Shown here: positions 48,701-60,814 of the stretch, piece after piece
Layout of the letters: every line of letters begins with the position of its first letter
Position numbering within the stretch: position 1 is the stretch's first letter
NCBI GenBank assembly: GCA_030549495.1
Contig: JAUIRK010000337.1
Coordinates: 1 to 64,000 of the forward strand
DNA length: 64,000 bases
Origin: Nectonema munidae
Taxonomy: Eukaryota > Nematomorpha > Nectonematoida > Nectonematidae
Direction of reading: 5' to 3'
The notes under the pieces: model-generated
Databases searched by the model: none
What the model was told of the DNA's origin: nothing
The model's input: the letters and a program-made list of their open reading frames with translations, nothing else
Program-made: the position numbers and the translations under genes

Positions 48701-51700
48701 AATAAATTTTTCATATATTACTTCTAACATTTCTCAAAAAAACAACTATTTTCTTGTACATCTGGTTGCTTTTGAATATTTGATAAACTTGTAAAAACTT
48801 TAGCAAAATGTTCAAGCATGTGAGAAAATGTTCATTTAAAGATAAATATTTTTTGAGCAAGAAAATATTTTAGGATACTTTTTCATAATAAAAAATTTTT
48901 TTTTCTATTTTTATAATAAGATTATATATAAATGTTATTCATATCTAATAATTAGATTAATCATTTTTATTCTTTTTTACTTTCATTCCTTGGATTCATT
49001 TTCAAAAGGTTTTCATTAGACGTGATTTCAATGTAGAATAATTTTTTAATTTTTCATATTCATGAAACAATCAGTGAAGTTAAATCATGGGTGTTACCTT
49101 GCAATTTTGTCTAGTGATTTATTTTGGTTATTAAATTTTGGATCAACGCTGTTGAAAACAATATTTCTTTGATTATTTTTAAACAAAACCTTTCATGTTG
49201 AATGGAAGTTGTGGTTTTTCTATGACTAAAATTTAATTCATCCGAAAATGTTTGTAAAAAAGGTTAGTATCGTGAAATATGAATTTTAAAGTTCTAGCAA
49301 ATGATTTAATTTGAATTTAAATGCATTTTAAAGAAATGAGGAAGAATATTTCCGAACTCAAAGAAGACTACGAAGAAAAAATAGAACTACTAGAATTTTT
49401 CATAGATTTCATGAGTTCTATTTTACTCAACACAACGGAAAACAACACGGAACCTTTAGATAAAACTGAAACCCAGGACTCGCAAATTAAAAAGAGAATA
49501 ACTAAGGATGGGATGCATGAAAATATTAAAAATTCTTCTCTCAACTCCACAATTAACTTGGAAGAAAACGCTCTCAGACATTTGTACAACACTTCTTTAT
49601 TTAAAAAGTTGGAAGAAAAAATAAAAAAGGTAGCCAAATTTTTTATAAATCGTTTGCCTATTTATCTGATTTTTTGATTTTAGCGTTTCAAGAATTCAAT
49701 TTTAAGCGGCGTTCCACATCGACTCTTCACAACGTTTGTCAGAGAAAAAAATTTCATATTTTTATCAAGTATTTTCACATTTTGATAATAAATTGCAAAA
49801 GTTTTAGGTTTTTTACTGGCATTTCTTGAAGAAAATAAAGGGATAACGGGAACGTGTCTGGAACAAAAATACCTTTTGATTTTTTAACATTTTTTCCTAA
49901 AATGAATATTTCTGAATGTTTAATATAAAGCATAGACAATGGATGCCTATCTAGACAAGAAAGCAGGGATTCGTAAACGGGCCAGTCAAAAAATTTTTAA
50001 TGGGCCTTTTGAAAGATTTTTTATGTAATGTTCCTTATGAATTTCAAATGGAACTAAAAGATTTTTAATCAGATTTAGAAATAAATTATTTTATAAAACT
50101 CGCAATTTTGTTTCATTATACAAGAAAAAGTACCAGATTTTTGTTTTCAAACCCCAAAAATAGCTGGCCTTTTTGGCTAGCAATATATATGCGGTAGCTT
50201 TTCAGTATAAATGAAGACTAATATTCGTAATCGCTTAACTGATTCACATGCAAACCAACTGATGCGTTTGCTTCTTCTTCCTTGAATCTTTGTTTTAATA
50301 AACTAAATCAAAATCGAAAAATAGTCAATGCCAATATTTCAAATTTACTATTCTTTAATGTTTTGCAATTATTATAATGAAAAAACACATTTAGTTAAAC
50401 TCTCAAAACTTTTAGTCCTAAAGTTTTAGTTATAATGCGTCCCTTGAAAAAATTTGTTGTTATGCTTTAGCTCATTTGGCATAACTACAAAGAAAATTAA
50501 GATATAGACAGTTTTCATTGAGTTGTTTAGAGGGGAAGCAAAGAAGCTTGTGACATTATGTTTTTTGTCCAAGATAACCAATTAAAATTGCTTTGGATTG
50601 ATAAACATCGATATAAAAGAGATAAAACATTCACATTGAATATGTAATTGCATATATTTTTTAAATATCGATAGATATTACTTCAACGGACATAGGCAAT
50701 CTCAAAATGATATTTATTCTTTCTAGTTTTAAACACACAATAATTTATTATTTATTTTTTACTGCAAATTGCTAAATACATTATTATATCATAAATATTC
50801 TGGCTATATTTGCCTTTCATATTTTTAGATCAAACCAATCCTTCTGAACATCTTGAAACGAACAAAGTTTATAGTTATCAATTTTATGGTATTATTATCT
50901 TATTCGACACATTTAATGTTTATTATTTTTCCATACATTATCGTATCAGCCATTTGTTTTCTGTTTAATTTTTCATCATCTTTATTTAGTTTCTTGATTT
51001 TACCAAAATTTAGCCACCTTAAGATTTTCTAATTGACCTCTATTCAAAATCTCATTATTGGTTGTGAAATAAATAATGAGAATATAAATTTTCTGACAAA
51101 AATTGTTCAATGCCATCAGAACAAAATTCTAATATTCTTCAATTTGTAATTAAATTTAAAGTAGTATAATTTTTTTCTTTTTATGAGCCTTGCCCACTTT
51201 GTCTTGACATCGTATTATTAATTCAGATTGGAGAGGGAGGAGAAATATATTTTTGAGTTTAACATAATAATTATATTAAATTCAGTTGAAAACATATCTA
51301 TTGAAAAACATGGAAGTATTTGGCTATTTTTATTTTTACCTCGTTTTATGGTGAGATATTCCAAATATTTTCCACCCGTTTATTTATAAAAGAGAGATGA
51401 TTAATGAAACCTCAGGATAAAAATACTTATTTATTTGATAAACCAGGATTAAAATAGCTCTAATAAATGTTCATATTCTTTTGACTAAAAGACTACAAAA
51501 TACAAAATATACAAAAATGTAAATTTTATTGAAAATGATGAAAAACCTAAATAAATTATGCAAAAAGCCCAGAAAAATGCTTTAAATCTTTCATCCAAAT
51601 AGTCAGTCTAAAAACGCTTGAAAAATACAGCGCCACAAAATATTTGTACTCTTTTTCATTCTTTTAATCTCTTATACTTTAATTTAGATAAAATGCCAAT

Positions 51701-53045
51701 CATGGTGCCTAATGCTTCCTCCATAAAATCCTTAAAAGTAAAGAGTGAACACTTGAATAAATCTCTTTACCATTTAGAAGAAAAAGTGATAAATATCACG
51801 AAAGCTGTCCTTATCTTGAACGACTTTATGACGTCACAAAAAAAGGATATTATGAGTACACTTGAAAATATAAATGCAACGCTTTCTAGCATTGAAAATA
51901 AGAGTGTCATTTTGGAAAATGGAGTGAAAGTCGTGGAAAGAGATATTGGAAGTATGAAGTATTCTTCAAAGCAGAGACAAATAATCTTAGACCTTATTTC
52001 AAAAGCCCAGGCGAACTTAGATTTTAAAGTTAACGAACACAACTCGCGGTTACACGACTTGCAGGCCAAAATCTCGAATGCCAACAAAGAAAGAAAGGAA
52101 ATTAAAAACGACTTACTGAATTTGACCTTGAAGTACTGCCAAAGCGATTCCCACTTTTTAAAGCTAAATCTCAAGTACCATGCATTAGATTCAAAGTACA
52201 TGGATTTGATTGGAAACTACACTCGCCTCCAGCAAAGCTTAGAACGCGTTGAATTCAAAGTAAAGAATAAAGCAGAATCAGTTATGATTCTTAAAATGCA
52301 TAAAGATTTAATCAAAATAGATAGATCTATCAAAGCCTTACAAAAAGAGGAGTTGAAGGCCATGAGATCCGAAATGAATGAGCTTTCCTTCAATTTCGAT
52401 CTGGTTAACAATATATGGCCAGAAGACTGTTCAATGAACTGGAATTTCAATATTCGTTCTTATAAAGATGGAGTGTATGTAATTCAACCTTCGAAGTCGA
52501 AAAAAATCATTTCTGTTTATTGCGAATTTGAAGAGGACAAAGGCTGGACTCTCATTCAGCGAAGAACAACAGGATCGTTGAATTTTACGAAAAATTGGTC
52601 GCAATACAAAAAGGGTTTTGGTGATAAGAACGATGAGTATTGGCTTGGCAATGAACTTCTCCATTCCCTCACATCCTCCAGTCCCTATTCCCTAAAAATA
52701 GTGATGAAAGATTTCGATAATCAAACATTCGTCGCTGTGTATACTCTTTTTTACATTGGCAACGAAAGCGAGAGTTACCGACTCATCGTCGGCGACTACC
52801 GAGGAAATGCGACAGATGCCCTCTCCACCCACAACAACATGGCCTTCAGTACTGTGGACAGGGACAATGACGCTAGTAGCATGAACTGCGCTCTACACTA
52901 TTCTGGAGGCTGGTGGTATAACCATTGCCAAGACTGCAATTTAAATGGACGCTTCGACCTGGGAATCACGTGGATGCATCAAGACACCAAAAATTGGATC
53001 AGACTCAAAAACACTAAAATGCTTATCAAAAGAATTGAAAGTTGA
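39748..53045 (+). CDS. Secreted fibrinogen-related protein, arm B copy, four recognised exons
   Basis: Inferred exons: 39748-40014 (signal peptide MIVILNLYFFLVFFC, then many NxS/T sites, ends phase 0 at a GTAAG donor), 47022-47091 (VKDQNEYFHVNEETNKRIDL), 49334-49629 (coiled-coil start MRKNISELKEDYEEKIELL, N-glycosylation sites) and 51688-53045 (coiled coil, then a fibrinogen C-terminal domain of about 215 residues). Exon 1-2 and 2-3 phases fit. Exon 3-4 does not, so another small exon or a different splice site is likely. The domain shows CEFEEDKGWTLIQRR, EYWLGNELL, FSTVDRDNDAS (calcium-site-like) and CALHYSGGWWY with paired cysteines. By family it should be an extracellular oligomeric lectin-like or immune recognition protein (ficolin/angiopoietin-like); the ligand is unknown. 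Intron 1 holds a 4.15-kb repeat insertion. Confidence 0.85.
42041..42180 (+). mobile_element. tRNA-derived SINE in arm B
   Basis: Mirror of 23073-23213. B box GGTTCGATCCC at 42093-42103. A 3-bp difference in the head distinguishes it from arm A. Confidence 0.8.
43100..44235. repeat. Tandem block I of copy 2
   Basis: About seven units of the roughly 150-bp repeat, fewer than in copy 1. The lost or unduplicated units correspond to about 640-1060 of copy 1. Confidence 0.8.
45345..46800. repeat. Tandem block II of copy 2
   Basis: About nine units of the roughly 151-bp repeat with the 'gaattcagcatatttgaaaa' word. Unit sequences differ little from those of copy 1. Confidence 0.8.
47700..48035 (+). 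other. GC-richer conserved island, arm B
   Basis: Mirror of 21240-21545. The frame starting AMRSSSSWKSGERAIKT continues to a stop near 48058; the arm A copy differs just before that end. The function is not recognised. Confidence 0.3.
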
Positions 53046-53134
53046 GTTAATATTCTACTAATTTTTTGTTTTTGTTAAAAGATTTTTTATTAATTTTTAT
53101 CTTTTTTTGCCGTTTAAATAAATTTAAGTATACA

Positions 53135-54068
53135 TAGCTATTTTTTAAACTTTCCTATTTAATAAACCTGCTAACTTACAAACGTAAATAAATAGTCGCA
53201 ATCGACGCAAGAATTAGTCTTTGACTTTTTTTGTAACGATTTTCCTGAATTTCCTTTTGTTTCAAGATGAAAAAGTGTTAAGGATTGTTTTACGTTTAGC
53301 TTATGTAAAGTTTCAGCTTAACTTGTAGTTTAGAGAACAAACATTTACATTTTTGGGGATAATAAAACTTAATTGTTAAATGTTATTGCTGCTTAAACTT
53401 TTCAAAAATCGTAACTCAAAAATGCTACAAATAGAATGAACAATTTAAAGAGCAAATATCAGCCCAACTTTAAATAAAATACCAAAAAAGTTACTGCAAT
53501 TATAAATTTTGTCAAAAATCATTCAAAAAATGAAAGAATGTTCAAAGAGTTTGGCAAAGAAATGAAAGAGAAACATATTAGATTAATTTACACACTTAAG
53601 TTCAACCGCTATCCACACGGTATTTTTTAAATATTGGCATTTTAAGAAAGAAATTTGTTAAAAAGACTGAATTTGAGGTTGTGATTAATTTTGATTCCAA
53701 AAAGGTGGAAACCACCATGTTTATATTATATTTGGATGATATTTTTGATTTGATTTTGATTTTAAATTCACTCAGCTTGTAGGGCGCAGGGTCTTGAAAG
53801 CTGGCATTCTCTTGTAGATTAGAAAAAGTGTGTAAAAAAAGGGGGAGCGTGAGCTTATTTGTTTAAAAAAACAAAAATAAGAAACAATAACAAAGATAAG
53901 AAAGGTTAAATAAGGAGGAACCTAAGATACAAAGTACGATGGACAAGGGGGTGAAAAAATATTATACTGTTGGAGGTAAAGATTCACAGTTTTCAGCTAA
54001 GTATCGACTTAATAGCTTTTCTATTTCAATAATGAAAGAACGGGTGACTAAGTAAATTTGGGGACCGT
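53135..54068. other. Gap, no gene seen
   Basis: AT-rich unique DNA following the outer end of arm B. I find no coding frame or repeat I can name. Confidence 0.5.
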
Positions 54069-54069
54069 G

Positions 54070-55260
54070 TATCACTTCAGACAATTTAGAAATTTCAAGT
54101 TTATACTTTTTGTGAATAGAAACCAAAAATTTTTGTGAATGGAGCTTGTGTAATGACAGTGGAAAAGTAAATGTTCTAGGCTTTCAATCAGTTGACAACC
54201 AAATCTGCAACAATTTGACATCCATTTTCCTATCATATTCAAAAACTTTTTACAGCAGTAGGCTCCCACTAACCATCTTATAATTTCAGGGGGAATACAA
54301 AGCAAAAATAAAGCGAGTTCACCGTTCAGCACATCATTTCATTAAGCTTTGATGAGATTTTTTACAGACGAGAGTGGTATAAGATATTGAGAAGGTGTAG
54401 TAGAAGTAGCAGATCTGGAGGCTTTCTCGACGAATTCATTTCCAAAAATACCAGAATTCTCAAGAAGAAGAGAGAACACAGGTCTTCTAAAAGTATGATG
54501 ATTTTCTCGATAATAGGACATTTGGAGGTTTATTTTGTAAAGATTGAAGTAAATACTTTGAATCAGAAAAGATGAATATTAAATTGTGCGATGAGAAAAA
54601 CTTGGAGTTTTGGAAAAGGTAGTCCAAAGTATAAAAGAGGCCAATACACACAGACATATAAGAGGAAGAAAGAAGACCAATATTATGCGAACAAGAATAT
54701 GGTGGTATTTTTTGTCCAGGATAGTAGAGAGCGAGAGCAAACGAATCATATGTTTATCGACGGATCATAAGATTCGTCACCGAATAGAAATATTGCTCTA
54801 GAAGTTGATAGGATTCTATTGCAAAGCCTGATTTCTGATTCTTTGGAAGGAGAGATTGTAATTTTTATATGCATATTCAAAAAAATAAGGTTAGATTATA
54901 TCCTATGAGGTAGAACTGGAAGCAGTTTCAGAGATTCTATATGAGGATAATATTTTAAAGCTTTTCAAATATGTTTTTGGACGCTAGTTGGTAGTTTGCA
55001 GGTGTTTTGCTCAAATTAGGGGAAATGTATACCCTAAGTTTTCTAATTCGAGTGAGTTGGAAAAAAATGATATATTGTTCAATCATTAGATCAAACGGAA
55101 GAGTGAATGAAAAAGAATTTAGCAGAAATATTGAAAGGGAGCGAGAACATCTAAATGCTTTTCTAAGGATACAATTGTAAAGAACTGCAGCTTTCTTAAC
55201 ATAGTTAGAGTATTTGAAAATGGCAGATCAAGAATTAAAAATAATGGCTTAAAAAAAAGT
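54070..55260 (-). pseudogene. LINE (non-LTR retrotransposon) ORF2 3' remnant
   Basis: Minus strand. Pieces in coding order: YNCILRKAFRCSRSLSIF (near 55160, the reverse transcriptase tail), an RNase H-like part with ENSGIFGNEFVEKASRSA (about 54470-54410), and a terminal zinc-knuckle-like region with CRFGCQLIESLEHLLFHC (about 54205-54155). The order of RT tail, RNase H and CxxxC...HxxxxC fits jockey/I-type elements. Several stops and frame changes are present, so the copy is dead. The more 5' portions (reverse transcriptase core, endonuclease) are not visible. Confidence 0.6.
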
Positions 55261-55599
55261 CCTGAAAAACAAAAATTAATGTTGAAAATTTTCGAAACGA
55301 AAAAAGATCATAAGTCGCTTTCAGTATTTTTGGGTTGAAAAACTTATCTGTCATATATTTTGACATATTCCAAAAACTAGAGAGTTTAACATGGGAGACA
55401 ACCCCTCATAATTTTTATTAACCTTCTTTCAAAATCTAAAACGGTGTAGACGTTTGACAATCTCTTATATTTTTATTGACTATATTCAATTATATATTAA
55501 CACTATATAACTTGATTTTCAAATGTAGCTAATTTGAAAAACTTTTATAATAAAGTTTGCTCCGTGTTTTATTTATATAATTCAAATATGGCGACAAAG

Positions 55600-56800
55600 G
55601 GGTAAAATCTTTTTGTTTGGGGGGGGGGAAAAAGGCCCCCCACTTTTTTTTTTTTGGGGGGGAGAGGAAGAAGACTACTCTTTTTTTTTCTCGGCCGCCC
55701 CCTTTTCTTTCCTCCTCTGGGAGGCCCTTTCCTCCCCCTTCTTTTTTGGTGTTTTTTTGTTTGGAGGGGGGTGGGGGGGGAAGGGGGAGGACGGGCATTC
55801 CACCCTTCCTTTTGGGGGGGGGGGGGCGTTTTTGTTTTTTTTTTTTTGTTGGTGGGGGGGGAAAATCTATTTTCCCGCCCCCCCTCTTTTTTTTTTTTAT
55901 TTATTTTTTTTTTTTTTTTTTTCAACTTTAATTTTTTTTTATTTTTAAAATGTCTTCCTTTTTTTTTTATTATGGGGGGGGGGGGGGGATTTAGTTTTAA
56001 AATATATTTTTTTTTATAAAAAAAAAAGAGATAGTAATTTTATAACACCCACACCCACAAAAAAGAGACAGAAACTTAATATAAAAAAAAAAAAAAAAAA
56101 ATATTTTTCTTTTTCCCAAACCCAAAAAAATTATTTGAGAATTTCTTTTTTCTCCCCTTCCTTTTTTTTTTTGTGTAGTAAATTAAGAAAAATAATTTTA
56201 ATTATTTATTAAAAATAAAAAAAAAAAACAAAAAAAAAAAAAATCAAATAAATAGTTTTTTTTTTAATAAGATGAAGGGTACAAAAAACAAAAATTAGTT
56301 TGTTTTGTTTTTATTTATATATATTATTTATTATAAATTTTCCTTAAAATTTTTATAATTTATTATAATTAGAAAAAAATAAAAATAGATATAGGGGTTT
56401 ACATATTTTATTATTTTTATCAATTGTATGATTAGTTTTTTTTTTTTTTTTTTAAAAATACATTCAATACAACAAAAAAAAAAAATTATATAATATAATT
56501 AATAAAAAAAAAAAAAAAAAATAAATCTCTTATTATATTTTTTTTTTTAAAAATTTTTATTATAAATGGAATTTTATATGGGAATAATATTATTTTATAA
56601 TAAAATAAAAAAAAAAAAAAAAAAAAAAAAAAATAAACAAATATTCTCATCATAATTTTAAAATTAAAAATATAATTTTTTTTTTTTTTGGTTTGGGGTG
56701 GAAAAAAAAAAAAAAATAATTTAAAAAAAAAAAAAAAGATGGGAGTTTTTTTTTTTTTTTATTATAAAAATAAAAAAAAATAGTATTTAAAATAAATAAA
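55600..56800. other. Homopolymer-rich block, probable assembly artefact
   Basis: 1.2 kb of long runs of G, C, T and A with few mixed words, unlike any neighbouring DNA. Over 55615-55990 it is rich in G and C runs, which is abnormal here. Open frames in it (up to 121 codons of glycine, proline and phenylalanine) are by-products. It most likely reflects low-quality consensus or a badly filled gap. A real simple-repeat tract is less likely. Confidence 0.75.
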
Positions 56801-57459
56801 AATATTAAAAATTTTTTTTTGTTGGTATTTTTTTAAATTTATTTAAAAACACTTTTTTGCCTTACCTAAAGGTGTAAACCAATGATTACTATTTTTACTA
56901 AATATTTATGTTTAGATATAAAACAAAATATTTTTCATATAAATTTTTGAACAAACTCAAAAAGGATGAGAATGCTGATTTAGAATCATTAATATTATAT
57001 ATAAAGTTAAAATATGTATTATAAAAAAAATTAGCATGAAAGCTAAGAATGTTTAAGCGAAGATGCTTTTTTCTTTATTATTCTTAATATAAAAAAAATT
57101 ATTATTATAGGATCTAAAGGAATAATAATCTTTTAAAATCGTAAATTTTATTTATTTTTTCTTAACCTTTTCGTTCAAGTATTTTAATTTGAATATTTGA
57201 ATTAAAATCAAAACTTTTTTTAATTTTTAACTAATATTTATTCATATATTTATTCCTTAGTATATAAATTTAAATAATTTACATTTTAAAAATTTAATTT
57301 AATTAATCTTTTTCAAATTCTTTAACAAGATCTAACTGTCCTTCGAGGCAGACGATTTTTAGATCTATAAAAATTTTGGAATACTGGTGGCTAGGGAAAA
57401 ATCACTTTAATTAATATTTTTTTATTAAAATATCATATATACCTGCTTTTTATAATTTG
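56801..57459. other. Gap, no gene seen
   Basis: AT-rich DNA of normal texture after the homopolymer block. A 'gcagacga' word occurs at 57351, otherwise there is no signal. Confidence 0.45.
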
Positions 57460-58650
57460 AAATTTAAGGTAAAACTAAATTTATCAAATCCCCAATCCCC
57501 CTAGAATTTAAATCCCGAATAAATCTTTCAGTAGTCGGGACTAGTAAGAAAGTTTTTTTCAAAATGAAGCTCTAAATATTTAAAATTTATGACATTTGAG
57601 AAAGAAGCTCATAAATTATTTTTACAAACTTCATTAACTAGAGGTTCTTATTTTTTGAATTTTTTTTCTAATGAACATACTTTTTGTGCCCAAAATATCA
57701 ATAATTTTTTTCTTGCTTGGTCTCTGTTTTTTAAAAACTATGATTATGAATATTTATAATCACTATTTTATTATTTTTATATTTGCTGGTCTATAGTTTT
57801 ATTTTTGTTATATTTAAAATCAATTAAAATTAAATTTTTAAAAGTAATATCATAATGAATTTTTTAAAAATCTTTCTTTTGCTATGAGTTTAGAATTCAG
57901 ATGCTTTAGTATCGTTTATCCAATCATTTTTTGAACCTGGATGGTTTTTTACAATCAATCAAATTAACCTATTTTCTATTATTTTCAAAGATTCCTCCTT
58001 TAAATAATTTATCAATAAATATTCTCTTATCATTATCAAAAATAATATCATTGTATTTTTTCAAAATTAAAAAATATATCCTTTTTTGATAAGTGGCAAA
58101 TTTCCTCGCTAAAATAACAAACTGAATGTAGAGTTTTCTTAATCTTTTTGTCTCATGTTAATAGCTTGTAATTTTGTAATAGTAAATTCATATCTGATTT
58201 TTATTCGCTCTATTAATTTGCATTTATAAATAATCCAACCTTCTTTATCATAACTTTCTTTTTTAATTATAGAATAAAGATTTCAAAGATGAGGCATGGT
58301 AAGTATACAACTCTCTAATTTTATTAATCCTTTTAGGACCAAAATTATGAAGACTAATCTTTTTCAATGGAATTTTATATATTTAAAGCAGACGACTTTC
58401 ATTTCTTTGAACTCTCGTGTCATACTCGTTTTAAAAGATTTATACTTCTAAAATATTTTATCCATGTCTGATTTATATTTTGACAGTTATGTTTAATAGA
58501 ATTTATAAAATCTTTACACCTATAGCACACTTGGTCATCAGTGGAGCCATTAAATAAAATTTCGCCTTCTTCAAGTTATATAAAATTTCCTGATAAGAAT
58601 AGACAATTTGTTTTTCTTTAGAGCTTCTTCCCAAGGCTATAAATGGTTAA
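57460..58650 (-). pseudogene. Unrecognised, broken coding region
   Basis: Minus strand. Separate protein-like stretches follow one another in the same direction: GSTDDQVCYRCKDFINSIKH (about 58555-58495), KEGWIIYKCKLIERIKIR (about 58250-58195), NDIIFDNDKRIFIDKLFKGG (about 58040-57980) and TTERFIRDLNSRGIGDLINL (about 57540-57480). They lie in different frames with stops between them. The first has a CxxC pair. I cannot name a family; a decayed host gene, transposon gene or old foreign gene are all possible. Confidence 0.35.
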
Positions 58651-59820
58651 TGTAGATAAAATAAACTTTTAAAAAACATTTTTTTTTAAATAATAAAATA
58701 TTCCTCATTATTTTTTCTTTAGAATTTGAAGGCCCATCTGAAACCAGCTCCCGAATTTTACTTTAAAAGTATCATTCAAATAGAATTATTTTCTATATAC
58801 ACGGAAAAACCCTTTGAATTGAAAGAATTTAGAATTTTCTTTCCTTCAAATAAAGTGGTCTACTTTTGTTTAAATTACATAGACCTAGCGATAGGCCCAC
58901 CCCTCTTCATCTTTACGTAAGGGTCGCTGTGAAAATTTGTTTTGATGCCTAAAAATCTTTATGAATAATAAATATGAAGTTTAATTAACCTAAGTTCATA
59001 TTGAATTTAACATATTTAATTATTGCAGTATTAACACTGTATTTAAAATTTTAAGATGAATTATTCATCTCCTCCTTCCCCTCTCTTTCAAAATTTGTCT
59101 AAAAAATGAATGCAAATTCGTATCAGTTTAAAAATGAGAAATTCTATGAAATTTTTTATATATTTTTTTTAAAAATGATTATAAAAATGTACACATATTA
59201 TTTACATTAAATTGTTTCCCAACCTTCAACGAAAGGACTATTTATCCAAAGGAAATCTTAAAAAAAATCTAACCAGATAAAATAAATATCCATTTGGTTT
59301 ATGAGTTACAAAGAGTATTATTCGACCTTTTATGCGTAAAAAATACGGACAAATTTCTTTAGGTTTTTTGGGGCCTCTTATATGCACTTTTGAACCCTTT
59401 TAGATTTAACATTGGAAATAGATTAATTTTAAATTGTAGTTTCATTATAGGTTAATTTACCTGAAGATTTTAATCTTTCTATTTTTGGGAACAAGTTCTC
59501 ATATCATTGACATTTAAGTGATATTTTCAGGCTTTTTTGAAAATACCTTAATTTCTTTTGGAAAGACCTATCCTATTGGTTATTTTACCTCTAGATTTCA
59601 ATGTTCTCATTTTTGCAATCAATTTCGTTTACACTCACCTCTAAATTACCTTTTTTGGAATTTTTAAATTTGATTTTTCTAATTCAAGGTAATCATATGA
59701 GCCATCTCACCCTTAAATATCAATGATATAATAAAAAATTCTTACGAAGCAAAGATAAAAAACTTTTTCTGGGCCAATCATTCCAATATATGTTTTATAT
59801 GATTAATTCTTAAGTAAAAA
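58651..59820. other. Gap, no gene seen
   Basis: AT-rich. A 64-codon plus-strand frame at 58726-58920 has no recognisable feature. Nothing else was found. Confidence 0.45.
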
Positions 59821-60450
59821 ATAAATACATGCTGGATAATTTTCGCCTATTTTACCGTGTATCGTATATAATTGGTAGGCAATTTCTGGTACAACATGAA
59901 AAGTACCATCGGAAAACTGTGTTGATATACAATTAAATTCTTTAAAAGTTCTAGAGAGCCAACTGCATTTATTCTTTCAAAATCTTCATCTTTACTATCA
60001 AAAAGTATAATATCCAAAAAATTGTTGTAATAATCTTGATTTACATCAAACTTTTTTTCTCGTCCTAGCCTCCGTTCTATTATTATTGGTTCAATCGCAA
60101 GAGTAGGAAATTCATTCTCAGTCAAGCCGTAACTTACTTAACCAACAATACTTCTTAACGGAGTAGAACATTGTAGCTTTATATTTAGCATAATATCTGA
60201 CAGTATTTTATTCTTTTTGCCATATTATCATCTGCCTCATGACAATGTTCTGCATATCCTTTCATTATCTTTCTATCTTTTACAAATACAGCGGATCTAC
60301 ATTGATATGCGTAATACTTTCTACAACGCCAGGTTTGAACAAAAAGGTTCTTGTATTCAGAACGTAATACGTACTTGTATCAATTTAATGAAAACGCTTC
60401 ATTTCCTCGATGTGTTCTATAAAACTCCATGCAAAACATATAAGTGTGAA
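59821..60450 (-). pseudogene. FLYWCH-MULE transposase remnant
   Basis: Minus strand. A FLYWCH-type zinc finger is readable at about 60345-60239 (TWRCRKYYAYQCRSAVFVK, then GYAEHCH). About 100 codons further comes the start of the MULE nuclease domain with SDGTFHVVPEIAYQLYTIHG (59915-59855), followed by ENYPACIYFLL. The order finger, then MULE, is that of animal Mutator-like elements. A frame change lies before SDGTF and the frame ends soon after the domain starts, so only the N-terminal third remains and it is dead. Confidence 0.75.
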
Positions 60451-60814
60451 AAAAGTAAGAGATAAAGTGAAAATTATTTCATAGAATGACGGATATGATG
60501 AAACTATAAGTAAAGGAGCATATTATGTAAGAGACGGGACAAATGATATTGCCAATGATGAAAGCTATATTATGATTAAATCATGAATATTATGTTGGTC
60601 ACAAAAAGTAGATGGTAGTGCTAATGAATAGCCCTAATTAGTCGTTAGATTAGCATAATGATAAACATTATGTGGTAAGGTGGAATGCCAATGATGATCA
60701 TGATTTCGTGGATGATAAACATGCTGATGTGATGATGATGATAATGTTAGAATGTCTAACGTAGGAGGTTGAAGAGCTCCTATTTTTACTTTAAGTGCGT
60801 CCATTTTCATTTTC
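60451..60814. other. Gap, no gene seen
   Basis: Contains a 'gatgatgatgataatg' stretch and ATG-rich simple sequence. No gene is recognised. Confidence 0.45.

Larger units (their letters stand above)
36245..53133 (+). repeat. Arm B of the head-to-head inverted duplication
   Basis: Mirror of arm A. It is longer by two insertions absent from arm A: 36688-39099 (BED hAT) and about 42761-46914 (satellite-bearing repeat). Without them both arms are about 10.5 kb. The outer end is near 53133, after 'tgccgtttaaataaatttaa'. Confidence 0.95.

Noticed and set aside
55613-56019. Several overlapping frames of 90-120 codons on both strands
   Set aside because: They encode only glycine, proline, phenylalanine and lysine runs from the homopolymer block and are artefacts of composition.
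58726-58920. 64-codon plus-strand frame
   Set aside because: No motif, no neighbour support, and a length expected by chance in this sequence.
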